A stretch of 64,000 bases of DNA. Source: DAOUKH01 sp965219875. GTDB taxonomy: Bacteria > Chloroflexota > Dehalococcoidia > SHYB01. The position numbers and the translations under genes were made by a program. The notes beneath the pieces are model-generated. The model ran no database searches, was not told the origin of the DNA, and worked only from the letters and a program-made list of their open reading frames with translations. The stretch is taken from positions 186,001 to 250,000 of the forward strand of contig CBDCOW010000005.1 of assembly GCA_965219875.1 (NCBI GenBank), written 5' to 3'. How positions within the stretch are numbered: the first letter of the stretch is position 1; each line of letters starts with the position of its first letter. Shown piece by piece: positions 52,009-61,026 of this stretch.

Positions 52009-52440
52009 CTATCCTTCGCCCACATCAACGATGACCGGCGAAAGGCCGACGTTTTGGCTGTCCCGCGCTTTCCGTAGTGTTTCTGCATCAGATCTAAAAT
52101 TCCCCGCCAAGTCGAGAGTTTTTGCCATTTCGCTTACCTCAAGTATTTTATGCTCACGGGTCAGCACCCGACCCCCGTTCATCGAAAGCTTCGAGAGCAA
52201 CCGGTACTCAATGGGCGTCAACTTGACCGGATGTCCGGCCAGTTCCACCCTGCACCAGGCGTAGTCAGCGGTCACGCCTCCCATCACATGGGCCTCCGAG
52301 GGCTCGGCCACCTCGGGCGCCGCCCGCCTCCGCAGGGCCGTCCTGATCCTGGCTGCCAGCTCCGTGGGCGAGAAGGGCTTGATCACGTAGTCGGCGGGCC
52401 CCATGTCGAAGGCCCTGGCGATCACTTCTTCCTGGGCCAA
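52009..52440 (-). pseudogene. OmpR-type response regulator fragment
   Basis: Contains the end of a receiver domain (FDMGPADYVIKPFSPTELAARIRTALRRR, with the conserved Lys-Pro) and the first half of a winged-helix output domain (VKLTPIEYRLLSKLSMNGGRVLTREH). The phosphorylated Asp and the recognition helix are missing. After residue 100 the frame encodes unrelated sequence. Confidence 0.75.
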
Positions 52441-52690
52441 AGTGGATAGTAGGTAGTTCCATCTTCGAGATGTGGCTGGGCAGCCTGTGAGCCCGCCGAA
52501 GCACTCGGCTCAAGCATCATACCGGGCGTGCCCGTCAGCGAGCGAGCATCGTCTACGACCTTTTGCAGGACGGTAGCGAGATCAAGGCTCCCGATGATGC
52601 GGTGGCTGGCATGGCTCAGCCTCGAGAGGCGAGCCCCCAGCGTCTGGTCCTCCTTGTGAGCCTGTCGGGTTCCTTCATTGGCAAGTCCCG
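52441..52690 (-). pseudogene. GAF/sensor histidine kinase fragment
   Basis: Encodes LSRLSHASHRIIGSLDLATV and LQKVVDDARSLTG, the opening helix of a GAF domain as found in Chloroflexota sensor kinases; no kinase core remains. It lies just upstream of the response regulator fragment, so a two-component pair has collapsed by deletion between the two genes. Confidence 0.6.
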
Positions 52691-52915
52691 GCGGCAAGTC
52701 CCGGCTGCGGACGACAGCCACCATTAAGGGGTGACTGAGTACTAGGGTTGCTGCTTGATATCTGTACGACAGGACCGTGAAATACAATATGCCGTAGTCA
52801 GCTACGCACACTCTACGATCTACTGCAGGTCAACTATGTGTTAGGCGGAGCTATGAGCGCGCAGAGACGTTGTTCATTCCCCAAACAGCGACGTGCTGTA
52901 CGCACACGGGCACTT

Positions 52916-54922
52916 TCACCCGGCATTAACACCCTTGGCACGGGTCGAGCCGGCCTTCAGGTCCGTCAGCTTGCTGTCGACGTCCTCCGCCTCCAATGTC
53001 AACCTCTCCCACTCATCCCAGAGGAACTGCACCTCCTCTTTGAGCACACGGTATTGCTCTCCTGAGGAGACAATCTGAGTGGGCTCGTCAAACAGGTCGG
53101 GGCTGGAGAACATGGCCTCCAACTCCGCAATGCGGGTCTCGTGGTCAACCAGGGAGACATTTATGTTCTCTATCTGCGTCGCGAGTCTGCGGGCCTCTTT
53201 TGTAAGCGCCCGGTGCTCCTCGGCGCTGGTCGGCTGACCGGAGCGGCTAACAGCCTGGCCTCGTTCTGCAGCATCTCCGGCCGTTCCATTGGCCCTTGCG
53301 GTGGCGCTCCTCTTATCGGTCTCAGTCTGCTTTCGGTAGAGATAACTGTCGTAGTCTCCGGGGAAAACCGTGGGCCGGCCCCCGTCTATCTCTACAATCT
53401 TGTTTGCAACCTGACGTATCAGAGTGCGGTCGTGGGTTATGAAGCAGATAGTGCCGTGATAATCGCCAAGGGCGTCTGCGAAAATTTCCCTGGAAGCGAT
53501 GTCAAGGTGATTGGTCGGCTCATCCATGAGGAGCAGGTTGGTTGGCTGAAGGAGCAGCTTAGCCAGGGCCGCCCGGGCCTTTTCACCGCCGGACAGTACG
53601 GAAATAGGCTTGCGCACGTCGTCGCCGCTGAACAGGAAGCCGCCGAGGGTCGTGCGCAGGTTCTGCTCCGATTCCGTTGGCGAGGACTGCTGCAATTCCT
53701 CAATGAGTGTATTGTTCGGGTTGAGGAGTTCGAGTACGTGCTGGGCGTAATAGGTAGTGACGACGTTGTGCCCGGTCTTTCTTTCCCCCTCATCAACCGG
53801 AACGACGCCTGCAAGTATCTTCAACATGGTGGTCTTCCCGGCGCCGTTCGGTCCGACTAGTGCAACACGGTCGCCGCGCGAAAGCGTCAGGTCTATGCCT
53901 CGGTAGACCACGATATTGCCGTAGGACTTGCTTACATTGGTCAGTGTTATGACCTCGGAACCGCTACGCGGGGGCTCCGGGAAGGAGTAGCTGACCTTCT
54001 TGGTGGCCCTTGGCAACTTGGTGATCTGTATTTTCTTCAGTTGCTTCAAACGGCTTTGCACCTGGCTGGCCTTCGTTGCCTTGGAGCGAAACCGTTCCAC
54101 AAAGCGCATTTGCTTATCTATCTCGCGCTGCTGCCTGATGGAGGCTGCCAGCTTGTTCTGAAGTGTGCTCTCGCGTGCAACGAGGTAATCGTGATAGTTA
54201 CCCGTGTGAAGCGCCACCTCACCCGGTTCTATGGAAAGAACCTTGGTCGCGGTCTGATCCAAAAAAGCGCGATCGTGAGATGTGATGAGCACGCCGCCTT
54301 GAAAATTGGCCAGGTATTTCTCAAACCACAAGTTCGCATCAAGGTCCAGGTGGTTGGTTGGCTCGTCAAGGAGCAAGAGATTGGGCTTCTTGAACAGAAT
54401 TCTGGCCAGGCCTGCGCGCATGGCCCAACCACCGCTGAACTCACGCATTGGCCGGAGAAAGTCACCCTGCTTAAAGCCAAGGCCTGAGAGGATCGCCTTC
54501 GCCTCGTGCTCGCGGTCGTCTCCACCAGCGGCCTCCAAAGCCATGTCAAGCTTGCTGAGGCGGTCCAGCAGATAGCCTTGGCGCACGGGGTCGGTCTCCG
54601 ATGACAGCGTTTCCCGTGTGTCTGAAATCTCAACGACGAGGGCGTTCGCCTCGGAGCGGGCGGCCAACACCTCTTCGAGCAGAGGCTTGCCGGTAAACGA
54701 CGCTGGTTCCTGCTTGAGATAGCCCATAGTAACGTTGCGCTGTTTGGAGATGCTCCCCGTTTCCGGGGCGGTCTCGCCTGCCAGGATATCCATGAGAGTG
54801 GTCTTGCCGGAGCCGTTTGGGCCTACCAGTGCAATACGGTCCCCGGCGGCTATGCTCAGTGTGAGCCCACTGAACAGGATCCTGGTTGAGTAAGCTTTGC
54901 TGATGTCGGATGCAAATAGCAT
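52916..54922 (-). CDS. ABC-F family ATPase
   Basis: A 668-residue soluble protein with two ABC cassettes and no membrane domain. Walker A motifs GPNGSGKTT and GPNGAGKTT, signature motifs FSGGWAMR and LSGGEKAR, Walker B LLLLDEPTNHLD and LLMDEPTNHLD. An arginine/lysine-rich linker (RFRSKATKASQVQSRLKQLKK) between the cassettes and a C-terminal coiled-coil tail are typical. ABC-F proteins bind the ribosome E site and relieve stalling or antibiotic inhibition. Its base composition looks less GC-rich than its surroundings, and it sits alone among gene fragments, so acquisition by transfer is possible. Confidence 0.93.
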   Translation of the reverse strand: MLFASDISKAYSTRILFSGLTLSIAAGDRIALVGPNGSGKTTLMDILAGETAPETGSISKQRNVTMGYLKQEPASFTGKPLLEEVLAARSEANALVVEISDTRETLSSETDPVRQGYLLDRLSKLDMALEAAGGDDREHEAKAILSGLGFKQGDFLRPMREFSGGWAMRAGLARILFKKPNLLLLDEPTNHLDLDANLWFEKYLANFQGGVLITSHDRAFLDQTATKVLSIEPGEVALHTGNYHDYLVARESTLQNKLAASIRQQREIDKQMRFVERFRSKATKASQVQSRLKQLKKIQITKLPRATKKVSYSFPEPPRSGSEVITLTNVSKSYGNIVVYRGIDLTLSRGDRVALVGPNGAGKTTMLKILAGVVPVDEGERKTGHNVVTTYYAQHVLELLNPNNTLIEELQQSSPTESEQNLRTTLGGFLFSGDDVRKPISVLSGGEKARAALAKLLLQPTNLLLMDEPTNHLDIASREIFADALGDYHGTICFITHDRTLIRQVANKIVEIDGGRPTVFPGDYDSYLYRKQTETDKRSATARANGTAGDAAERGQAVSRSGQPTSAEEHRALTKEARRLATQIENINVSLVDHETRIAELEAMFSSPDLFDEPTQIVSSGEQYRVLKEEVQFLWDEWERLTLEAEDVDSKLTDLKAGSTRAKGVNAG

Positions 54923-54949
54923 ATCGTCTTACCCAAACTATCATACCGT

Positions 54950-55308
54950 CCGCAGGATGTACGTGCAGAGACAGGGACGTGATTATTGAGATTGCCTGGA
55001 AATGGTGGGCCTAAGCAGACCGCATTGCGCTGGAATCGCTATTCACGGGATACAACGAGTTGACGGGCTGTGTGCCCGAAAGCCTCCGTCGTGTCGTGGA
55101 ACAGGACAGCGACGTTGCCGGGCTGGGCTTGCCGTTCTGCTGAATCGACAGAAGACGGAATCGACAGCGCACCCGGGTCGTTTTCGTAGCAAATGCCCCA
55201 AACGTAAACGGCTCATGCGACGTCTAGGGGGTAGGGTTTATGGACGCAAGACGCTCCATCAGGGGTGGGTGCCACCAATGCCTCCGTTGATGTCCCTCAC
55301 TCACGGTC
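54950..55308. other. Intergenic stretch
   Basis: Nothing recognised between the ABC-F start and the YvcK remnant: no family-like frame, hairpin with T-tract or repeat seen. Confidence 0.3.
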
Positions 55309-55556
55309 CGAGGGCGCGTCATTCCGTCGTCGCTGCAGGCCGGGATCACTCTCGAAGCTGAAACGGAGTCCGACCGGCTGCTTGAGGGCGAGTCCGCTGT
55401 GGGCCAGGCGGGCGAGCGCATAGCGGCCCTCCGCTTGACCGCGGACGCCGCCACCGCTAACCCCGGGGCCGTTGATGGGATTCGCGCGGCGGACGCGGTC
55501 CTTATCGGTCCAGGGAGCCTCTACACCAGCATCCTGCCGAACCTCCTCATCGGGGT
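55309..55556 (+). pseudogene. YvcK/CofD-like protein remnant
   Basis: About 82 codons encode GRVIPSSLQAGITLEAE, LEGESAVGQAGERIAALRLT and AADAVLIGPGSLYTSILPNL, the central region of YvcK (gluconeogenesis factor, CofD-like fold) that ends in GPGSLYTSIIPNLL. N- and C-terminal parts are gone. This is normally a chromosomal housekeeping-type gene next to whiA, so the remnant may be from a duplicated locus. Confidence 0.8.
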
Positions 55557-55685
55557 CTGGCGGAAGTCTCACCTAGCGCGCCACTCCCTCTATACTCACG
55601 CGCATGGCCCCGCGTGAAGAATCCCGGCTCATGCCCGAGGCCTGGCAAAAAGGGCCTCCCTTCGCTAGCCCCAAGCTGAGTAGTG

Positions 55686-56174
55686 ATGAATAGCGAAGCG
55701 CCCATGGGGCGCCGCTACCTTCCGTGGATGCTCTCGCTGGCCGGCCTGTTCTCCTTGCGAGTAGGGGCCCAATTAGTCCAGGCGACGTACGAGATCCCGT
55801 CTCTCCCTCCGTTCGAGGCATGGCAGGGTTCTGGATTGTCCTACCCAGCGCTTCTGGCGTCGCAGGCGGGCATCCTAGTCGTAATGGCCGTTGTCCTTGT
55901 ACGAGTCAAAGCGGACGCAATCGCTCCCCGTCCGTGGAAGCACCGGACGTGCTTCATGCTGGGGGGCGTCTACTTCACGGTCATGGCGTTCCGCCTCTTC
56001 GCCGGGCTGACGCTCCTCACTGAGCACTCGTGGTTCGCCGCGAGCCTCCCCGCCCTCTTCCACATCGTTCTTGCGACGTTCATCCTGACGCTGGGCCACT
56101 ACCTCTATCGAAGAGGGACAGCGGAGGCAGCCTCCTCCATTAGACAGGGGGCTTCAGGGGCGCGGCGTGACTGA
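55686..56174 (+). CDS. Small integral membrane protein
   Basis: A 162-residue protein with four predicted membrane segments: about residues 12-30 (WMLSLAGLFSLRVGAQLVQ), 53-75 (LLASQAGILVVMAVVLVRV), 90-112 and 120-142. No recognised family. Its stop overlaps the next gene's GTG start by 8 nt, so it is translationally coupled to the hydroxylase-like protein, perhaps as a membrane partner. First gene of the four-gene operon that runs to 59850. Confidence 0.75.
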   Translation: MNSEAPMGRRYLPWMLSLAGLFSLRVGAQLVQATYEIPSLPPFEAWQGSGLSYPALLASQAGILVVMAVVLVRVKADAIAPRPWKHRTCFMLGGVYFTVMAFRLFAGLTLLTEHSWFAASLPALFHIVLATFILTLGHYLYRRGTAEAASSIRQGASGARRD

Positions 56175-57063
56175 ATCGAAGGCGAGGGCGAACCCTTCGA
56201 GCCTGGCGGCCGTCGGCTCGTACCCGGCAATCATCGCGCTGGGGGCCGCGCTCTACGCGGCATTTTCCGCAGTGGGATGGCCGACGACACTCGCCTCCTA
56301 CGCCGCGGTGCTGATTGGCGCGGCCTTCATCACGCTGCACGAGCTCAAGCTGCCCTATCGCGCTGAGTGGCGGCCCCCCGCGGAGGACGTCCGCGCCGAC
56401 GCGCTGTTCCTGGCTACGGTGCAGGTTGGCCTCCCGTACCTCTTGTCTCTTACCCTGGTCATCGCGCTGGCCGGAGCCCTGGAATCCAACGAGCTCACCG
56501 TTGACGGCTTCTGGCCTCATGACCTTCCTGTCGTGGCGCAAGCCGCACTGATGCTGTTGGGGGCCGATTTCCTGCGGTACTGGCTGCATCGAGCGTTCCA
56601 CCGCTTCACGCTCATGTGGCGGCTGCACGCGGTGCATCACTCGCCGGCCCAGCTGTACTGGTTCAACGTGGGACGGTTCCACCCCCTCGAGAAAGCGATT
56701 CAGTACGCCGTCGACACGTTGCCCTTCGCGCTCTTGGCCGTCTCGCACGAGGTGCTCGCGGCGTATTTCGTCTTCTACGCGCTCAACGGGTTCTTCCAGC
56801 ATTCGAACTGCCGGGTGAGGCTCGGCCCGCTGAACTACATCGTCAGCGGACCCGAGCTGCACCGGTGGCATCACTCGCGGATCGTGCAGGAGTCGGACAG
56901 AAACTTCGGGAACAACCTCATCGTGTGGGACATACTGTTCGGCACACGGTTCCTCCCGAAGAGCCGCGATGTCGGGCCCCTCGGTCTTCTCAACCCGGAA
57001 TATCCAAGAGGATTCTTCGCACAGATGAGGACTCCATTCATACGAGGACTGGAGAATGGCTAG
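56167..57063 (+). CDS. Fatty acid hydroxylase / sterol desaturase superfamily protein
   Basis: A 298-residue integral membrane di-iron enzyme. The histidine clusters HRAFH (about residue 141), HAVHH (about 154), and HRWHH (about 235) supply the metal ligands, and at least four membrane helices surround them. Members hydroxylate or desaturate lipids using O2. GTG 56167 lies inside the end of the preceding gene, and its own stop overlaps the GH3-like start by 8 nt. Confidence 0.92.
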   Translation: MTESKARANPSSLAAVGSYPAIIALGAALYAAFSAVGWPTTLASYAAVLIGAAFITLHELKLPYRAEWRPPAEDVRADALFLATVQVGLPYLLSLTLVIALAGALESNELTVDGFWPHDLPVVAQAALMLLGADFLRYWLHRAFHRFTLMWRLHAVHHSPAQLYWFNVGRFHPLEKAIQYAVDTLPFALLAVSHEVLAAYFVFYALNGFFQHSNCRVRLGPLNYIVSGPELHRWHHSRIVQESDRNFGNNLIVWDILFGTRFLPKSRDVGPLGLLNPEYPRGFFAQMRTPFIRGLENG

Positions 57064-58732
57064 CAACGTCTTGGGCCCCATCGCACACGCTGCTGGCTAT
57101 GCCCTGCTGCGAAAGGGCCTCAGCCTAACGCAATCCCGCCGGACACGGGCGTTCGTGGAAGGAGCGAAGCGCCCTCGCGACGCGCAGCTATCCCTATTGC
57201 GCCGCATCCTGACGGAGAACGTCGATACGGAGTTCGGCAAGCGCCACGGGTTCTCGGGGGTCGACGGCGCGGCGGCGTACCGCCAGGCGGTCCCCTTGCA
57301 GACGTACGAGGACCTTCGCCCCCTGATCGAGCAGCAGGAGCTGACGGGAGAGCAATGCCTCACCATGGAGCAGCCGGTGTATTACCACCGGACGAGTGGG
57401 ACGGTGGGGGCGCCGAAGAACATACCGGTCACGGCGTCCGGCCTGAAACGGATGAAGCACGACCAGCAGATGGGGGCCTACGTTTGGTCCCGAGACTCAG
57501 CGATCCTCGAAGGAAAAGCGTTTGCAATCAGCGGCCAAGCCATCGAAGGCAGGATGGAGGGCGGCACGCCGTTCGGCTCCGCGTCGGGGCTGCTTTATAA
57601 GACCCAGTCGCGGTTCGTGCGGTCGAAGTACGTGCTGCCCGCTGAGCTTGCGGACATAGAGGACTACGAGGCGCGCTACCTTGCGATGGTGGTCCACGGG
57701 CTTGCGGAGCCCGGAGTGACCGGCATCGCCACCGCCAATCCCTCAACGTTCCTCCGCCTGCTGTCGGTCGCGGACCAGAACGCCGACGTCGTCCTTGGGG
57801 CCATCGCGTCGGGACGCCTGCCGGGCTCTGACTCGCTGCCCGCAGCCATGGGACGAGGGCTGAGGGCCCGTCCGCAGCGCGCCGCGTACCTAGCGGACCG
57901 CTTCGAAGCGACGGGGCGCTTCACCTACACTGACATCTGGCCGAACCTCAAGGGAGTGGTGACGTGGACGGGCGGCAGCTGCGGGACTGCTCTGCACGGC
58001 CTGTCGGGCCTGCTGCCGGCGGATATCCCCATCATCGAAGTGGGCTACCTAGCCAGCGAGTTCCGGGGAACCCTCAACATCGACGCCCGCAACAATGTGT
58101 GCCTGCCGACCCTCTTCCAGACCTACTTTGAGTTTGCCGAGTGGAGCACCTGGGAAGCGGGGAGCGCGGAGTTCCTCGGACTCCACGAGCTCGATCAGGG
58201 CGGCGAGTACTACGTGTTCGTAACCACGCTCGATGGGCTCTACCGGTACGACATGAACGACATCGTCCGTGTCAGCGGAAAAGTGCATGAAACGCCAACC
58301 CTCGACTTCGTACAGAAAGGGAAAGGGACCACGAACATCACGGGGGAGAAGCTGACCGAAGCGCAAGTGCTCGACGCAGCCCCCGCCGCTCTGTCGAGAC
58401 GGGACGCGCGGCAGCAGTTCTTCATCGTCATCGCCGACGAAAACGCCGCCCGCTACACCCTGTTCGTCGAAGCCGACGGACGCGGGGACGGCGGCGCCAT
58501 CGCCGACGAGGTCGACGCGCGGCTGTGCGAGTTGAACGTGGAGTACCAGGCCAAGCGGAAGAGCGGTCGGCTCAAGCCCTTGGACGTCCGTTGGCTCCGG
58601 CGCGGAACGGGCGAGCAGTATCGCGCCAGTTGCGTGGCGGACGGCCAGCGAGACGCTCAGTTCAAATACCTGCACTTGCAGTACTCCCGTGAGTGCAAGC
58701 TCGATTTCGCTGACCTGGCAGAGACGGGGTAA
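57056..58732 (+). CDS. GH3-like acyl-amido synthetase
   Basis: A 558-residue member of the GH3 branch of the adenylate-forming (ANL) superfamily. ATP-binding motif YHRTSGTVGAPKNIP near residue 110, the second core motif DGLYRYDMNDIVRV near residue 395 and KGKGTTNITGEKLTEAQV near 422. GH3 enzymes adenylate a carboxylic acid and transfer the acyl group to an amine, usually an amino acid (plant jasmonate and auxin conjugation). The bacterial function is mostly unknown. It lies between a lipid hydroxylase-like gene and an enolase-superfamily gene. Confidence 0.9.
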   Translation: MASNVLGPIAHAAGYALLRKGLSLTQSRRTRAFVEGAKRPRDAQLSLLRRILTENVDTEFGKRHGFSGVDGAAAYRQAVPLQTYEDLRPLIEQQELTGEQCLTMEQPVYYHRTSGTVGAPKNIPVTASGLKRMKHDQQMGAYVWSRDSAILEGKAFAISGQAIEGRMEGGTPFGSASGLLYKTQSRFVRSKYVLPAELADIEDYEARYLAMVVHGLAEPGVTGIATANPSTFLRLLSVADQNADVVLGAIASGRLPGSDSLPAAMGRGLRARPQRAAYLADRFEATGRFTYTDIWPNLKGVVTWTGGSCGTALHGLSGLLPADIPIIEVGYLASEFRGTLNIDARNNVCLPTLFQTYFEFAEWSTWEAGSAEFLGLHELDQGGEYYVFVTTLDGLYRYDMNDIVRVSGKVHETPTLDFVQKGKGTTNITGEKLTEAQVLDAAPAALSRRDARQQFFIVIADENAARYTLFVEADGRGDGGAIADEVDARLCELNVEYQAKRKSGRLKPLDVRWLRRGTGEQYRASCVADGQRDAQFKYLHLQYSRECKLDFADLAETG

Positions 58733-58737
58733 GAGAT

Positions 58738-59850
58738 TTGCGTATACAACGGCTGGAGGTCACGAGCTTCCCCGTCCCCTTCCGGGCCGTCTTCCGCCAC
58801 GCATCCGCCAGCCGCGCCAAGGCGGAGAACCTCATCGTCGCGGCCCATTCGGAGTCCCGCGAGGCGGGCTACGGCGAGGGGTGCCCCCGGCGCTACGTGA
58901 CCGGGGAGACGGTGGAGAGCGGCGCCGCGTTCATTCGACAGCACGCAGACTCGATTGCCGACAGCGTGACCGACGTCCAGAGCTTGCGGGCGTGGGCCGA
59001 GGCTCACCGCGAAGTCATCGACCGGAACCCTGCAGCGTTCTGCGCACTCGAAATCGCAGTGCTCGATCTGCTAGGAAAGGCGGAGCTCAGCCCCATCGAG
59101 GAGGTCCTGGACCTGCCGCGGCTGACTGGCCGGTTCCCCTATTCCGCGGTGTTGGGGGACGCGCCGCACCTGGCCTATTGGTGGCAGCTCCGGCGCTACT
59201 GGAAACGGGGCTTTCGGGACTTCAAGGTGAAGGTGTCGGGCAACCTCACGCGCGACCGGCGGAAGATGCGCCTGTTCGAGAAGAAGACAGACCCGGAGCT
59301 GCGGGTGCGGTTCGACGCGAACAACCTGTGGGAGTCAGCGGACGAGTGCATCCGCCACATGAACGCGCTTCCCCACGAAGTCTACGCAATCGAGGAGCCG
59401 CTGCAGGAAGGAGACTTGGCCGGATTCGAGCGCGTGGGTGTGGAGTGCGGAACGAAAATCATCCTCGACGAGAGCCTGCTGCGCGCCGAACAGATGGATA
59501 GGCTGAACGACCCGGACCGGTGGATCGTGAACGTGCGAGTCTCGAAGATGGGCGGCCTCATGCGGTCGATAGAAGTGGCCCAGCGGGCTGCCGGGCTTGG
59601 GCTTGGCGTAATTGTTGGCGCACAGGTCGGAGAGACGAGCATCCTCACTCGCGCGGGCCTGACGGTGATGCATGCGGCGCGGCCGAATCTCGTGGCGTCC
59701 GAGGGCGCGTTCGGCACGCACTTGCTGAAGCGGGACCTCACGTCGGAGAGCCTGATGTTCGGCAATGACGGGGCTATCGTTGCCGAGCGGGAGGGCGTCG
59801 GCGCGGCGCCGGGGTTGGGACTGGAGGTACGCAGAAACGCATGGACGTAG
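58738..59850 (+). CDS. Enolase-superfamily enzyme (MLE/dipeptide epimerase-like)
   Basis: A 370-residue TIM-barrel enzyme with an N-terminal capping domain. Catalytic Lys residues are in FKVKVSG (about 164) and VSKMGG (about 263), metal ligands in RFDANNLW, YAIEEPLQ and ILDESL. This KxK/K arrangement is that of the muconate-lactonising subgroup, which includes N-acylamino acid racemases, o-succinylbenzoate synthases and dipeptide epimerases. Start is TTG 58738, 5 nt behind the GH3-like stop. Racemisation of an N-acyl amino acid made by the GH3-like enzyme would fit but is unproven. Confidence 0.88.
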   Translation: MRIQRLEVTSFPVPFRAVFRHASASRAKAENLIVAAHSESREAGYGEGCPRRYVTGETVESGAAFIRQHADSIADSVTDVQSLRAWAEAHREVIDRNPAAFCALEIAVLDLLGKAELSPIEEVLDLPRLTGRFPYSAVLGDAPHLAYWWQLRRYWKRGFRDFKVKVSGNLTRDRRKMRLFEKKTDPELRVRFDANNLWESADECIRHMNALPHEVYAIEEPLQEGDLAGFERVGVECGTKIILDESLLRAEQMDRLNDPDRWIVNVRVSKMGGLMRSIEVAQRAAGLGLGVIVGAQVGETSILTRAGLTVMHAARPNLVASEGAFGTHLLKRDLTSESLMFGNDGAIVAEREGVGAAPGLGLEVRRNAWT

Positions 59851-59901
59851 CACCGCCCCGCCTCCTGCACGGCGGCCCCATCGCTCCGGGCGGTGATTAG
59901 C

Positions 59902-60048
59902 TCAGCCGGCTTGCCGGTGGCCCGCGCCCTTCTCAATCAGGCGCTGAACGCGGCCATCGTCGATACCCAACGCCTCGGCAATCTGAACGGCAGAAGGACC
60001 GTCAGCGAAAGGTGCGGAGGCGCACAACGTCAACGGTCGCTCGTTCAT
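59902..60048 (-). CDS. 48-residue helix-turn-helix-like protein
   Basis: ATG 60048 follows GAGGCGAG. The product contains DGPSAVQIAEALGIDDGRVQ, which looks like a helix-turn-helix followed by RLIEKGAGHR. It lies 42 nt downstream of the AlpA-like gene on the same strand, so it is probably a second small regulator of the same mobile element. No family recognised. Confidence 0.55.
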   Translation of the reverse strand: MNERPLTLCASAPFADGPSAVQIAEALGIDDGRVQRLIEKGAGHRQAG

Positions 60049-60090
60049 CGCGTCTCGCCTCTACCAAAAACGCACTTGAGACTAGCCTTC

Positions 60091-60291
60091 TTACTGACTT
60101 CCCCTAACTTTACCGGTTGTGAAGGGGCGTTCCGAAATCCACTGCTCGATGTCTCTCAAGCTCCAGCGCACGGCACGAGGGCCAACGCGGATGGGATGGG
60201 GAAAGTCACCAGTGTCTGCTAAGCGGTAGATAGAAGCGCGGCTCAGGCTGACCATCTGCTCAACCTCTCTCCGCCTAAGTAACCGGTTCAT
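60091..60291 (-). CDS. AlpA-family regulator / excisionase-like protein
   Basis: A 66-residue winged-helix protein: LLRRREVEQMVSLSRASIYRL is the helix-turn-helix, FPHPIRVGPRAVRWSLRDIEQW the wing and C-terminal helix, as in AlpA and MerR-like excisionases (Phage_AlpA). AGGAGAG precedes ATG 60291. AlpA-type proteins control excision or early genes of integrated elements. The three structured repeats at 60437-61141 lie in its upstream region. Confidence 0.88.
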   Translation of the reverse strand: MNRLLRRREVEQMVSLSRASIYRLADTGDFPHPIRVGPRAVRWSLRDIEQWISERPFTTGKVRGSQ

Positions 60292-60436
60292 GTGGACTCT
60301 CCTGGCAGACTATCGTGTCGAAGTGCCTGCTCTGCCGTCGGCGCGCATGCGCTGGAACTCCGCTCACTTCGAGGACCTGGCCGGCATCCTGGCATCCCGC
60401 GACAAGGATCACTCCCTATCGAAAGCACGTTTTCGG

Positions 60437-60550
60437 ACATGCTAGGGGGAGCGCCGGAAAAGCAATACCCCCCAGCTGGGGGGCGCTTCCCAAGCGACAA
60501 AACCCCTTTTAATTTCTCTATTAAGGCAGTTCCGTTACCACCGAGAATGC
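60437..60550 (-). repeat. Structured repeat A of three
   Basis: About 114 bp. Plus-strand landmarks: GCTAGGGGGAGCGCCGG, AAAGCAATA, the 16-bp palindrome CCCCCCAGCTGGGGGG (60468-60483), a second hairpin CGCTTCCCAAGCG (60484-60496), then CGACAAAACCCC, AATTTCTCTATTAAGG. It lies 146 nt upstream of the AlpA-like start. Repeats B and C keep the single-stranded landmarks but have different stem sequences. Confidence 0.75.
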
Positions 60551-60721
60551 AACTCCTGCGCGAGGCTTCTCGCTAAGACAATGGCGCCAAGGCCCGTCCC
60601 TCTTGCCCCGAAGCCCGCTGACCATTGGTTTTGCGTCTTCCGGGTCTGACGATTGCTCCTCCCCCGGCCCTGGGCGTCGTCCATCCGCGTGACAGTCCCT
60701 CGCCAGGAACCGCTGCTCCAA

Positions 60722-60835
60722 ACGTTAGGTGACGGGCCGGGAAAGCAATAGGCTGCCCATAGTGGGTAGGGCTGCCCAATCGACAAAGCCCCTATATATC
60801 TCTCTAATGGTCCGGGTCCACCGACGGCAGGGACC
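60722..60835 (-). repeat. Structured repeat B of three
   Basis: Landmarks: CGTTAGGTGACGGGCCGG, AAAGCAATA, hairpin CTGCCCA-TAG-TGGGTAG (60753-60769, one G-U pair), weak second hairpin GGGCTGCCC, then CGACAAAGCCCC, TATATCTCTCTAATGG and the tail GGTCCACCGACGGCA shared exactly with repeat C. Confidence 0.75.
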
Positions 60836-61026
60836 TCCGCGGAGCCCTTCCCGACGAGAGACTGTGGCTGCTCCCGCTGTGCGGCTTCTGCCGCTACGGT
60901 TTCGCCGAGCAGACCGTGCACTGGCCCAAAGGCGGCCACCACGCTAACCGCGGGCGTGGGCGGGACGCCCGGATCTTTGTTCACCTGCATGACGAAACCT
61001 CGTCTAGGCCGAAAGGTTGCCCGAAA

